From contig OZ017801.1 in the NCBI GenBank assembly GCA_963969395.1, positions 3,350,501 through 3,414,500 on the forward strand: a stretch of 64,000 bases of DNA, given 5' to 3'. Under the pieces are notes generated by a model. The model worked only from the letters and a program-made list of their open reading frames with translations. It did no database searches and was not told where the DNA came from. Source of the stretch: Pseudoscleropodium purum. Lineage: Eukaryota; Streptophyta; Bryopsida; Hypnales; Brachytheciaceae. The position numbers and the translations under genes were made by a program. Below are positions 1 through 13,726 of this stretch, piece by piece; positions within the stretch are counted from its first letter, which is position 1, and every line of letters begins with the position of its first letter.

Positions 1-238
1 CTTTGTGTTTATCTACAATCAACACTATAAATTGTAAATTTTGATACAAGAATTAAAGACAAGTAAAAGAAATTAATTCTATTTGATGAAGGTATAAATT
101 TGTCTACCATTTTGATGTATAGTGGTACTTCAAATTATATAAAACTTCAAATTTAGCGAAGATATTTTTCTATTCTTAATTTGAAACTACAAATTCAAAA
201 AAAGTAATTATTGCTTGTAACATGAAAGCCACCAAAAC

Positions 239-3200
239 ATGACAAGCTTGACTAATATTGGTATCTCTGCATTGGTGAATTGCGTAAGTGCTTTATTTTT
301 TTTCTTTTGTTTTATCATTCTAAGAGTGCAACCTTTAAATGATCGAGTATATTTTCCCAAATGGTACATTAAAGATAATCAACGAAAAGGAAGCCCTTCA
401 AGTCGAAATCACCGTCGCAACATGGAACGATACTTTGAAACCGAATGTCGACCCTATTTTATGTCATGTTCATGGATTTCAGCAGCCCTACGCATGTCGG
501 AGCAAAATCTCATTGAGCATGCTGGTTTAGATGCAATTGTCTATCTCCGAATCTATCGAATGGGGTAAATTTTCCAATTATTTATAATAATAACAATAAT
601 TTTGTAATTCTAAATTATTTATAAAATAACCATGAAAAAATATCCTTGATATAAAACCAATATTTTTGTATATAAATTACTAGAAAATTTATTTTTAAAA
701 TGAAGAAAAAACACATTTTGATTTCAATTTTAATGACAATAATATACAAGAGAAGATTTTGTGCTCATGCCTAAAATTTATAGAAGGTTTCAATAAATTA
801 ATAATTTACAATTAAAATGTGAATTTTGAAAAAAATTAAAATTCCATACATATTATATTATTATTGTTAATATTCAGAAAATATCCTTTAAATAATAGTA
901 GAATCTTATATAAATATATTGATTAGATTGAAAATATTTATACCATTAATGATCATGGGACTTTCGATTATAGTAACAATCAATATTGGAGGAGGTCATT
1001 TAAATACATTAGATCCAATTATTAACTCAAATTCAACATCAAGCTCCATTACTAATTCAACATCCAATTCAACATTATTATATAGTGATATTGACAAACT
1101 TTCCATATCTAATGTACCAAGTGGATCCGGAAGGTACTTAGTATTGAAATTTAATTATATCATGTTTTTATTTAAAAAAGTATTAATTCATTAAATCAAT
1201 TTATTAGATCTTTTCAAGTTTCCTACTTAAACTAAATGTGAAGGCATTACATTTTGGTGTTGACAAAACTTTGAAATTAAATATCAAATTAATATTTTGA
1301 ATATTTTGAATGAGATATATCTTTTACATTATACTTTTAGTATAAAAAATGTGAGTCTCGAAATGAATTTTTATGATTTTTCTATTCAAGATTTTGAGTA
1401 AGGGTGTCCATTGCAAATCTTTGATTTTTTGGTATTAATGAGCTCCAAGAAATGAGCTTCATGTGCAATGCATTTAGAGGGGGAAATCACATCAGATTTT
1501 TATGTTAAAAATATGTAAAGTTGATTTTGAGAAGTCATAAGTTGATTGTAGTTATACATGTTATTTATCATAACCTCAATTTGAGATTTGACATATAGAA
1601 AGGGGATTGAGAGACTTCAAATTACTTTCACAATTTTAACACCCTCGTGATCAAATATTATAATCTTTCAATCCTTAAGTGATATTGTCATGTTTTCTTT
1701 TCTTATGTGATCCATAACATGTCTTGATTGAGTTTGTACATTTAAAATTCAATTTCTTTTATGAAACTTATCAAAACTTTTACTTTTTGTTTAATTTAAA
1801 GCAAACTCCAAGAAGAAGATTAAAAAAAACTAGGCATTTTGAGGCTATAAATATCATATGTTGTGAATTTGATTACTTACATGATTTTTGAATCTTTTGA
1901 AAAAAAGTGAAAATATAAATTTTGCAATAACATATCAATTTAAAATTATTGCATTTGAACTAGTTTACAGTTGAGTTGTGAATACAAATGCACATGTCTT
2001 ACAGGTTATGGACGCACTTAGTGATGGCATATGTTTTTACAGGTTGGACTTGTTTTATTCTTTACAAAGAATATAAAACCATTGCAGCTATGAGATTGCA
2101 ATTTCAAAGCAATGACCGCCGACATCCCGAACAATTCACGGTGAGTAGTAATTTGTTGAATAAATTGTATTTGCATATATGATCATCTCAATTTTCATGC
2201 ATTCATTTAACCCTCAAAGGACATTACAAACATTCAGTATCCAATGGATGACAAAGAATCCTTTTATACAAGACAAAGATATATATGTTCATCTTTGGAA
2301 TTTAGTATGAAAAGAACACAATTATTTGACCTCCAATGAGTGCTCTAAGGTTTGTTTAAGCAAACAATTCATGCAGTGTTCAAAAAGATGATTTCTACAG
2401 TGAACAACTCGTCTTTGTAGGGTTCAACCATGTAAAAACAATGAGGATCAAAAGTATCCAATGATTGATGACTCCATTGTTCATTGTAAAAAAAAAAATA
2501 CACCTATTGGTCCAATAACCAAAGCATATAGTAATTGGTAGTCTACTACTAAGTTTGGAAGTCTCCTAAGTTTTATTTTTTCACACGTAATTTGAATCCT
2601 AATACCAATAGCTTTTCTAAATAACTACGTGATTTTGATTGACTAATTGTAATATTAAACTACATCTAATAACCAAAAATAAAAATAATAGTATATTTTC
2701 ATTTTTTCCTTATATGAAGTATATGATACAAAATGAATCTAGGTCCTTGTTCGCGAAGTACCTCAAACATTGCAAGAACCAATTAATGTTCAAGTGCAAA
2801 AATATTTTGAAGTTCATCATTCAGATTATTATTTGTCTCATCAAGTGAGGAAACTACTAAATTTTAAATTTTGCAAAAGAAATATATTGGAATCTACATA
2901 TGAATCATTCTAGATCTTATAATTGAAAAAAATAACTTCATATATATATTTTGACATTGATATTTATATGTATTTATTGGTTTTAAGATTTGATTATTTT
3001 CCAAAATAGTCATCAATTTTATATGATTTTTTAATTATTATTTTTGATTGATGATAGGCAGCTAGTTTATAATGCAAATAAATTAACAAACCTAGTTAGA
3101 AAAAGAGAAAAAGAAGAAGAATGGCTATCCTTTTGGCTATTGAAATTTCAAAAAACAAACAAGAAACCTACAACTAGGGTATTGCAATAAATCAATTTTT

Positions 3201-6200
3201 GGTGCAAATTGTAAAATCAATATTTTCATGATCTATATTTTCACATATTATTTTGTAAAATATTGATAATATTAATTTTATATAAATTCTAAAAGAATAT
3301 TGATTTATAGATGATGCTTATAAATTACAATATTGAATTAGATTTAAATATTTTGGTAGTAAGAAACTTACCATTCACACATTTACTATGAATGAATAGG
3401 ATTTGTAAATTTAAATTTATTTTGATTGGAAACTGTAAGATAAAATGTCACTAATAATTTAGAATAATTATTATAGTACAAATTTCTAATTTTGTTTTGA
3501 TTACATTTCTTTTAGACTATAGGATGTGGGCTATGTGGAGCAAAAGTTGATGCCATTGAATTGTACCTTTCAAAGATAGAAAAATTAAATAAAAAAGTAA
3601 GAATATTAACAAAAAAATATTAAAAATAATTTAGAAATGTGTGTCTTATATCAATGTTATTGTATCAAATTAAAAGGGAATTGAATTTTTGAACTACCGT
3701 AGAATGTTACATATTTCATAAATATACCACAATACTTAAGTTGGTTAAGAAAATAATGTATTTTTAAAAATAAATAAATGTTGACATTGAAGTAGTACCT
3801 CAAAACTTGAAAGCTCTATTTTGTAGAAATTAACACAATAAAATAAAATTTTAATATGCTACACTAATATAATAGTATGAATTTGATAAATCATTGTTCC
3901 ATCTACTAACAAAATGTATTATTGTATCCATAAACAAACTCATCATAGTGTTTTTTGGAGTTGAAAGAACAAAAACTTTTTCATTCACCATTGTGTCTTT
4001 TTGTACGTTCTCATAAGTTTGTTGATGTAGGCAGAGGCTGAAAGAAAGTTGGTTTCTCAAGACGCTTCGTGTACAATGCCAACAACATTTGTATCGTTCA
4101 AATCAAGATGGGGGGCGGCTGTTTGTGCCCAAACCCAACAAAATATGGACCCAACAATATGGATGACCGAATGGGCTCCAGAACCTCGTGATATAAATTG
4201 GAAAAATCTAGCTATTCCATATATGCAATTAGGATGTCGTGCGGTAACCGTGGGAATTGCATTATTTTTGTTGGTCTTTTGTTTCATGATTCCTGTTGCT
4301 ATCATACAATCTTTAGCAAGTCTACAAGGATTGGAAACAAAATTTCCTCAACTTCAATCTTTACTTGATCAGTGAGTACTGTTAAAAAAATATATCTATT
4401 TCTATGTATGTATGTATATGAAAAAAAATTACAAATATAAAGTGTAAGAGTGTGTTTTCAAAAGCCCATGTAGGCACTAACTCAATGTCTATATAGGCTT
4501 CTTGAATCATGCTCTTGCTCCATAGCTAAGTGCCCAACAATGGTTTTTTTTTAATATTTAAAAAAATTAAAAAATTAAAAATTAAAAATATTAAGCCTTT
4601 TTAAAAATTGTATTATATATTGAGTTATTGACATGTATTAGTGTGGGCATATTGAAATAATAGGAAACTTTTTGCATCATTCATTCAAGGATTTCTACCT
4701 GGATTCATTTTGAAAATATGTATGTTATTAGTACAATATATTGCCAAATATCTAGCTACAATTGAAGGCCATGTGTCCCTATCGAAAATTGAACAACAAG
4801 CTGCACTTAAATATTACTATTTTGTGCTTGTTAATGTATTTTTTGGGAGCATTCTCACTGGATCTGCTTTTCAACAACTTCAATCATTTGTGAATTCATC
4901 ATCAGTAGTTGAGTATGCATTTTTATTTCAAAACTATTTTTTGTATTTAAGTTTTATTTTTTATGAAGTCATATTTATCAAAATAATAGAGTTAATTGTA
5001 AAGTGTGTGCAATGTAGGACGAAGTATCAGAATTTGAGAAAAACATAGGATGAAACTCCTTGGAGCACCAAAATTAGGATTGAATGAATGGAGTTTGATG
5101 TTGTATTTCTTTAATATTATTTTTAGTTAAACCTTCCCTTCACACACTCTTCTACAAACTGGGATTCACTTTACGATCAACTCTAATAATAAAAAAATTC
5201 AAAAACTAAATCACATTGTTAGAACTAATTGTAATGGTCATCTTTGGTTGTACAAGTGGTGTCAGAAGAAAGTTTAACTAAGAATAGTACCAAAAAAAAC
5301 CCAACAAACTCTACTAGACCTCATTTTGGGAGCTCCAAGGAGATTTGTCTTTTGTTTTTCCTCAAAATCTAGTACTTTGTCTTGCATTGCATACACATTA
5401 GGATTAGCTTTACCAACTTCAAAATGTTATCTTCGTATTTCTTCAAATGAAGACAATCACCTAATACATTTGCAAAAACAAGAAGTACAAAATACAAAGT
5501 ATAAATTTTGAAATATGAATATTATATGATTACAAAAATTTTAAGTGTAAAGTTAAAAGAAAGTTACCTTCATACACAGCTTTATTAAAACCCTTGCTTA
5601 CACAATTCCAATGAAAGCAACATTCTTTATAACATACATTATGGTTGATGGATGGGCTGGAGCTGGTTTTGAAATCCTACGTCCAGTGGCTTTAGTTATG
5701 TACCACATAAAGAATTCATTATTTGTTCATACTATAGCCGATAAAATGCGTGCAATGGACCTGGGGCCTATATGCTTTTATGTTGGTTTAGCCCAATTAC
5801 AACTCTATTTTCTTATGGGGCTAGTATATTCAGTAATAACACCTATTATTTTACCATTTATAGTTTCATCTTTTGCAATCAATTATGTTGTTCATTGTCA
5901 TCAGGTACATCATTATTGATTAATCAATTTTTTTAATTACCTAATGATTCATAGTTGAATTATGTATAGAAATGTGTTTTTGAAAGAGTATTGTGAATTA
6001 TAATGACCAATGGTGGTCATTATAGAAAGATTTTTTTTTTAAGTCATTTGTTTCAATTCCAATAGATATAAAAATGACTATTTGAGTCATTTTAGTCACT
6101 AAGAAGTTAGGACATATGTTTCATTGTCTTTTACACACACACACACATGTATGTATGTATGTGTGTGTATATATATATATATATATATAAAATGTACAAG

Positions 6201-8692
6201 ATATTCTTACATATATAAAAATGAATATTTAAAATAAAATTTTAAGCACAATAATGCTCACATATAAAACATTAAAATATTGCATATTCTAAAAGTAAAT
6301 AATATTAAAAAATTACAAAAAAAATTCAATTACCAAATTTTTTATAGAAATTTTACTGAAAATTTATAATTAAAATGATTTTAGGTGATAAATGTGTATG
6401 AAGCAGTATACGAAAGTGCAGGAGCATTTTGGCCCTTTGTACATGGACGTATTATTTTGTCACTGATTCTTGAACATTTAATGTTGATTGGATTGTTTCT
6501 TATTCAAGGGCCAATTACTTTTAAGACCATAGATATTAGTGATGAAGATTCCACTATACAAAGGATTTTAACTTTTGTACAACAAACAATGAGCTCTACA
6601 CCATTTATCATTGCATTGCCAATATTGACATATGTTTTTCACAAATATTGCAAATCTCGATTTGAACCTTGTTTTACAAATTTTCCTTTAGAGGTAAATT
6701 TTCCAATTTTGAATAGACTTGCTAGTTGTTAATTTATTGAAATTATTAAAACTTTAGTCAAAATTTATTCTTACAAGATTTATTCTATATTTTACAGCAT
6801 GCAACTGAAAAAGATAGGGATGATAAAGCTAAAGATCCAAATTTCAACATTTCTCAATTTTTACAAAATTCTTATAAACATCCAAACTTTTTTGATGAGA
6901 AGCCAATAGAAGAAACCAAAAAGATCATCAAATCTTTTGAGCACAATAATATAAAGAAAAAAATTAAATCTACAACTCAAAAAAATGAAAAATTGGATTC
7001 AACAATTGATATACCAAATGTGGTAAGACCAAAAACATAGATTTCTTAAAATGTTCAAAATTCTAAAAGTGAAAACATTGATATTTATATTTAAATGATA
7101 CAAAAAATGGTTATTTGTAAATACTTTATTAAATAAATAAATTCATAGGAACTCTTTAATAAATTTTATAATGATTGATTTTTTTTTTTTTAAAACTAAT
7201 TTTGAACTTGGTCTAATGTTTATACTTACAATAAAATCCATGATCATTAGAAATGGATAATTTGGATAAATAACTAAAGCTTGATGAAGATGTAAATTTG
7301 TAGTTAGATTCTTCAATTAATTTATTATTAGTTTATTAAATAGTTCATAGTTTTTAGTACAAATACATTGATATTGTTTCTAGATGTAGTTTCCAAAATT
7401 CCTATCAAAGAAATTTTGTCTTATAATTGTCCAATTGTTTTTAGAACATAATTCTAAATTTATTATTCTAAATTTCTAAGAAATTTACAAAAGTAAATAA
7501 TATAGTTGTGAAAAATGTTGATCCAGTATTTTAAACACTAATTTATAAATGTAGAGCATTCAACAATTAAAATGAAAGCATTTATTGCAAGTTGTATGAA
7601 AATCACATTTTGACATGGCCTAACAAACTTTCTAAAGCGTAGAAATCAATTTGGAATATATATGATTTTTAATATATAGTATAATATCAAGACTTGTTTT
7701 TATTATTTCAACTTGCAAATGATCATGTATTCATATTTAAACATTTTAATTTGAAATTTGGAAGCAATTTATCTTGAATTAAAATATAGTTTTAACTAAC
7801 TGAGTGCTATATATCCATTTGGATTTTAGAAGCACTTAATCTCGAATTTAAAATCTAGTGGTGGCTAATTGAATACTCCCTTTTGTTTCGAAATAATATT
7901 CTAGTTGCTCAAAAATGATAATTTTTGTTCTTGAAGATTAAGTGAATGAATAACAACTTCCTTGAAATACTTAAAAATTGGTTGAAATTGTGTTATTTTC
8001 AATTTTAATTCCAAACATTTTGCCCAACTAAAAGATCATTTTGGTATAGAGGGAGTACTAAGTTTTTGATGCAAAAGATGTTGTTGCAACAATCATGCTT
8101 CTACTAAAAAAGAAAAAATACTAATAAAAATATGAGGGGTTGGATGGGGTAGGTAAAAGATCAACCTTTGATACAAGTGACAAAGTTGGATGATCAAAAA
8201 AAATCAAAGCAAGAACATTCAATTAAAATTGCAGATTCATCCCCTCAAGAATTAGTGCGTAATCTTTTTGTAGCTTCTTCATCAACTATTGATATACAGT
8301 CTCAAATAGATGTAAATGTAACAAAGCCTAACAATGAATTACTAGCAGATAATCGACCAAAAACTCAAAACATTGTTGAAGAAACAAATATTAATAAGCC
8401 AACTCCAAATACTAATCTACAAAATTTGGATGAAGGTGAAATTACAAAAGACAATGAAAAAATATATGATTCAAGTACTCATTTGTTTTCACAACAAAAT
8501 TTGGATGCCATTAAGGATGATTTGGATGTCCCTCAACAAATTCCTCAACCTATTCCTTCAACTTCATCCGAACCTGTAGTACCAGTGATAGATGAGGATG
8601 CAATATTTCAAAATTATCAACCATCGCTAAAAAAAGAACCCAAATATGTGGGCAATTATGCGAAACCTTTAAAAGGGAAAAGAAAAAAGTAA
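239..8692 (+). CDS. OSCA/CSC1-like hyperosmolality-gated calcium-permeable channel, 12 exons
   Basis: Predicted multi-pass membrane channel of the OSCA/CSC1 (DUF221, TMEM63-related) family, which in plants passes calcium in response to osmotic or mechanical stimuli. Coding exons I reconstruct: 239-564, 927-1133, 2005-2140, 2743-2844, 3062-3178, 3516-3596, 4031-4371, 4664-4912, 5580-5904, 6385-6693, 6798-7022, 8153-8692. Every junction is GT-AG, phases agree, and the sum is 2958 nt (985 aa). Family landmarks: N-terminal NDRVYFPKWY and HAGLDAIVYLRIY; cytosolic RWGAAVCAQTQQ and TEWAPEPRDINW (about residues 340-375); pore-region ITYIMVDGWAG, LYFLMGLVYSVITP and AFWPFVHGR (about 540-645). The start fits the family N-terminus. 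The tail after the last membrane segment (about residues 735-985) is Lys/Asn/Asp/Gln-rich and longer than usual, since family members are mostly 700-800 aa. Codon use is strongly AT-biased. Exact splice sites are inferred, not tested. Confidence 0.9.
6132..6190. repeat. Compound microsatellite in intron 9 of the OSCA-like gene
   Basis: Runs of AC, ATGT, GT and AT dinucleotide or tetranucleotide repeats follow each other without a break. The tract lies between exons 9 and 10 of the OSCA-like gene and has no apparent coding role. Confidence 0.9.
7876..8055. mobile_element. Stowaway-like MITE in the last intron of the OSCA-like gene
   Basis: A 180 bp segment opens with CTCCCTTTTGTTTCGAAATA and closes with TATAGAGGGAG, with TA on both sides. 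This matches the classic Stowaway pattern (TA duplication, termini near CTCCCTCCGTTYC). It sits about 100 bp upstream of the last-exon acceptor. The family is assigned from the termini only. Confidence 0.65.
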
Positions 8693-11349
8693 ATTGAACT
8701 AGTAAAGCAATGATTGTCTTATTGAGGATTAGAGATAATTTTCTTGTAGTAAATTTGGTAGTTGAAGTTTGCAAGTTTGGTGTTTTAGTGATTCAAGTTT
8801 GTAAATTTGAGTGTTTAAATAACTTTATCGTGCTTAACTTTGAGAATTCAAAGATTAAACAAACTACAAAAACTATGGTTCAAAATTAGTAGTTGTATTG
8901 TTATAAGAATTCCAACCAAGCATTATACAAGCTAAAATTTTAGTTAGTTCATTTATTGAAGGTAATTATACAATAGTTACAAAGGTGGAAATTTGACTAT
9001 GAGTTTATCAAGAATGATTGTGATTTTTATTTAGAACATACTAAAGCTTATTATTTAGAACATACTAAACCTTAAATAATCAAAACCTTCCATTTTCTAG
9101 TGAGTGTTATATTTTAACCTTACTAAAGTAATTAAATGCTTTTGTAGTATGTTTTTTTCTCTCTAAAGACAAAAATTGAATCAAGTCAATGAAAAAAATT
9201 CAACAAAATGAGCAAGGCTTAGATTTCTTCATTTTGAATCAATTTTATTGCATACCAAATGATTTGATTCAAAATAAAAAAAGTTACGAAAATTATATGA
9301 GAAGTTAAAATTTTCAAAATAATCAAAATTTTGATCACACAAGAATTCAAAGTCATGTGAAAAACAATTCTAGCTACATTTTGTATTTGAAATACTTTCA
9401 TATGTATTATATTCTAGAAGATCCTTATATTAGAATCATGAAAACATTGAAAAAAATATGGACCAACTTTAATAACTAGAAACCATGATTCACTTTCATA
9501 AAAAAAACTTGTTTGAGATTGTGATTCTTTTCATTGAAATATAAAGAACTAAAAGTTCAACCTAAAGAATTATGCATAAACAATCTCAAATTTTGTTTTA
9601 ATTCTCTTTTATATTTGGAAGTAATGAATTCATGCTAGCCACTCATTTTTTCAAACCATATGCCTAAATATCTACGTACTAGTTTGTATTATGCCAAACT
9701 CTAGAATTGCTCTAACTTATCCTAATTAGTGTGTACAATATTAATTTACTAGTCAAATTATCTTAAATTTGTGTGGGCTAAAATATTACTATATTTTATA
9801 TTTTTCATCCAAAAATAAATAAATATCGATATCACTAATTTTATGATGATACAAAAATTATACCCTCATTAATAGGACAAAGTGTGGCTTAAAATGTGTT
9901 TTAATAACAAGACCATTCACAATTATGATTGCAATGGAAAAAATGATGATGCAATGGATGTAAATTTTCATCAAAAGAATAAAATTAATTACTTGTTTGA
10001 AAAAAAAAGCTTTAAATGTTGTTTTTTGTTGGCTTTTTTGTGACTTCTTTATAGATTCTTTCACTCTAAAATGATTCTAAAAATAGATGCTAAATTTTAG
10101 AAAAATTATTGGTAAAAAAGAATATTGGCAAAAAATTATATTTTTAGCTTTTGCCAAACCTTATAATTTTTTGGAAATAAATTATTAGTATGCAAAAAGG
10201 TGTTGAAAATGCCCTCCTATTACATGAACTTACCATTATGGGTCACTTATTAAGTTCCTTTCTATCATGTTTCTTTAGGGGTTCATGTAGTGAGCCAATG
10301 CTGGTGGTAAAGAAGAACCCTAATTTTAGTTTGTTGGCAAATTTGGTTGGATGTAGAAAAGAATATTTGCAAATATGAATCAATAGGTACATTCTTTGTC
10401 TCTACATGTATATTATTTGTTTCTATAGTTAATAGTAAAATCATCCTTACATGGTTAAAGGACTCAAATGAAGAATTTGAAGAAGTTGTTCATGAGAAAT
10501 TTTAGGTCTACAAGGTCCTTGTATGGTTAAATGATTCAAATGAAGAATTTAAAAAAGGACTTGTAGCTTGATGCTACTTTCTACATGGTTTCAAGCTTAG
10601 ATCATTTTTCACCTCCAATTGAGAGGCCAAAGGTGGGAAGTAGTACTCTTTGTTGGAGGTTTTTGCTTAAATGGAAATTTAGTATCTTTGTTTGCCTACT
10701 AAAGTACATATTGGTGCCAACAAACATTCATTTGCGGCTAAATAAATACAATACATTACTAAAAAGGTAAAATATTAATAAAAATAGAAAATAATTGGGT
10801 TTTTTTTAAACGATGTTCATGTCTATTTCCTTATGGAAGATGTTGACTACCTCAAAGTCATCTTAGAAGAAGAATGGATAATGAGAAAAATTCATCGTTA
10901 TAGCCTTGAACTTCAACCTTACTAACTAAGCTCACATTGATAAAAAATTCATATGACCTTTGGTGTATTTGGATGGGTGTATGAGAATGTAATTAATTTT
11001 GTTAGAAATTTAAGAAGATTTTTAAAGATTGAACAAACTTAGAGAATTTAGAAAGTGAACTAAAGTGAATGGAGAATAAAATTGAGGTCCCTTATTCCAA
11101 CTTATAAAGAATTTTTGGCCATGATAACTAAATGTAATCTACTTGAAGTTGAAGGCATTGTAGGAAGTTACAAAATGATTGACTAGTACTAAAAATATGT
11201 GAAAAAAATTTAAATTAAAAAAATTAAATAATAATAAAAAAATTAAAAATTAAAAAAAATTAAAAATATACATACATATATATACACATTCATACATATA
11301 TATATATACACATACATACATATATATGATGTCAAGATCTTGGCAACCA

Positions 11350-11485
11350 TCAAGGTGCGTTTGGTACCAATAGAAAGCCCTAAGTAAAGTTCTATATAAA
11401 AAAAGAGTTTATGTTGTTCCAACTAATGGGGGTGAAAGATATTGAATTTTCAAGTTTTAATCTCTTCAAGAATTTGAAAATTGGA
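11350..11485 (+). repeat. Dispersed repeat family B, degenerate copy
   Basis: Contains GAAAGCCCT followed by GGGGGTGAAAGATATTGAAT and a run of AATTTGAAAATT. This follows the same order as the better preserved copies at 19595-19765 and 39395-39735. Divergence is high. Confidence 0.4.
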
Positions 11486-13149
11486 TGAAAATAATAAAAA
11501 ATTTGTTGCAAGGAGCCATTGGATTGCTGAACACTTCGGTCATTGTGAAATTTGACCAATATGTTTATTTTTTACTTTTTCCTAGAATTTGGTGTCAAAT
11601 TTATGTCCTTGGCTTTATACTAGCTACATGTGTATATTCTAGCTTCTACTTTGATATGGGTAGAGAAAATGTAATCAATTTGAACATATATTAAGATTAA
11701 GAGTTGCCACTAAGGACTAATCAATGCACAAAATTTTAATAATTCCCACCCTCCCACCCATTGTGGAAAAAGAAGAATTTTCAAGATCTAACTGATTTTG
11801 AGGCCAATTTGCTTAAATATATACTAAAATATCAATTGCTAAGATTACTTAGCTCTTTTATGAAGTTTTTGACAACTATGTAAAATGGTGTACAAATAGT
11901 CTTACCATGCAATTAATCCCTAAAGTACCAAATGACCATTGAATGTATGTAGGTGATCTTGAGTAGGTGCGTATGAAGTGATTTATTAAGGGATGCTCTT
12001 AAATTTTTTATACAAGGTGCGAACATGTACTTCATAGTGGGAATGTAATTTTTTTCTACTTGGGAGCTTGGAACAAAAATTATGGTGCCCTAAACTCTTG
12101 GGGGCCCCTGGCCAACTTTGGGCAGTATGTGCAAACCTCCTCTAATAATTCTGAAATCTGATAAGTATGAAACTTACAAGATAAAAGATGTGAATATAAA
12201 ACAAAAAACTAGATATTGTGTAAAAATCTCACTATAGGAGGAGTTAAAGTTTGTTGGCCTTTTGGGGCATTACCAAAAATTTGAACCTTGCAAACGGTTG
12301 TTTCATTTTCATTTTTGCCCCCCTTTCAATGCAAATAGAGAATAAATTAAAAATAATAATTAATTTTTTTTAGAAATTACCAATCTGATGTGGCACTAGT
12401 AGTGCCACACCAAATTTTTATTTTTTTGTGCTATGGTTGCATTTTTGCCTTGTAGACCTATGACCTTTTACAAGCTTGAAATTTTTCTGAATACAAAATC
12501 TGAAAAAAAAAAAAAATCCAACCCCCTTTTTTTTTCTTCTAACTTCAAACATTTTAATGTTTCTATCTATGCAGTTAAAGTTTCTAAAACTTTTTCTATG
12601 CATACCCATAGTAGTCTAGTACAAAGTTGTATGTTTGAATTTTGAATTTTGAATTTTTATTTTTTCCCACTTCCTTGAAAAGTGCCAATTTTTCACAATT
12701 TGTGCCCCAAATATGACTTAGACCTTTAGGGATTAAAACTAGAGAAACGAATGTTTGGACACATGTAGTTACTAATGCAACTATGAGTGGCACAAAAACT
12801 AAGCTTAGATATAGTCAAACTGGTTGTTCAAAGTTGAACCAAATGTTTTGTTTTGTTTTGGCAATAAGTTCAGAGGTTGCTTGAACAATATGCTTACACA
12901 AGATGATTGAAAAACAAAATTAGGAGTATACTTAGCTAGCTTTACATATACTCCATCCATACCTTTAACTCTAACCCTTAAAGGCCGTGATGGTCACCTC
13001 GGAAATCATTATCTTTTTTGGTTACCGTATAAATCATTTGACATGTTTAAGAATATCCAAAAGCATTCATTGGAAGTCAAATTATTGTATATGACCTTTC
13101 TTTGTCACACAAAATTTGGAGATCTTGAGGACTATATGTCCTCCAATTA

Positions 13150-13320
13150 CATTCTTGGTACAGTTAGAAAGCCCCAAGCACAAAGGGGTGTGTAGGCTTT
13201 GCTTTGTAGCGTTTGCACTTAGGGTGGGAAAGTTTCAATTCTTTTGAGTTATTTTTTAATTAAAAAAAAATAGAAAATCACTTTTACTTTTATTTTGATT
13301 ACATGGCAAACTAACACTGT
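13150..13320 (+). repeat. Dispersed repeat family B copy
   Basis: Shares AGAAAGCCCC, AGGGGTGTGTAGGCTTTG, TTTGTAGCGTTT, GGGTGGGAAAGTT and TAGAAAATCACTTTT, in the same order as the copy at 19595-19765. No coding content. Confidence 0.55.
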
Positions 13321-13431
13321 CCATAGATGCCAAGTTGATGGAATTCATATTTCCAATGACAAAAACATCATGGAAAGGCAAAAATAAATACTCTGAATGT
13401 CAACAACATTGGTCCCCCTACTCAAGCAAAT

Positions 13432-13705
13432 CATTAGAAGATTTTCAACTACTTTGGAAGGCTGTAAGTTCCTTGAGGTTTTTAGACTTTGGGAACTTGC
13501 TGCACTAGCTACCCAATGTGACACAACAACCACTATGTCAATAAAAAAATTTTAATTTTTAAAAAATTCAACTTTTTTTTTAATTAATTTTTTTTTCAAT
13601 TTAAAAACAAAACAAAACTAACAGCGGCTGTTCTCAAGCTGCTGGGGAAATAGCGATGGGAACGGCCCTAAAACGGCCCTCCCAGCCCTCGAAAATCCTC
13701 TAATG
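13432..13705 (-). mobile_element. MITE of the CATTAGA family, copy 1
   Basis: The left end CATTAGAAGATTTTC and the right end GAAAATCCTCTAATG are inverted repeats of each other. The interior holds a poly-A/T tract and a TGTGACAC-type core also found in the copies at 20520 and 36471. Length is about 274 bp with no coding capacity. I could not fix the target-site duplication, so the superfamily is open. Confidence 0.65.
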
Positions 13706-13726
13706 TCTTTCCCTTGTACTGTACTG

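Larger units (their letters stand above)
8693..13431. other. Gene-free AT-rich intergenic region
   Basis: No open frame here looks like a protein, and all are short and AT-biased. Contents I can name: a 22-23 bp direct duplication near 9030-9077; a partial tandem duplication near 10450-10555 (period about 72 bp); an AT-rich low-complexity tract with TACATATA runs at 11214-11330; and two copies of a dispersed repeat described separately. Confidence 0.6.

Noticed and set aside
12418..12645. Opposing 60-70 codon frames near 12.5 kb
   Set aside because: Driven by poly-A/poly-T low-complexity sequence.
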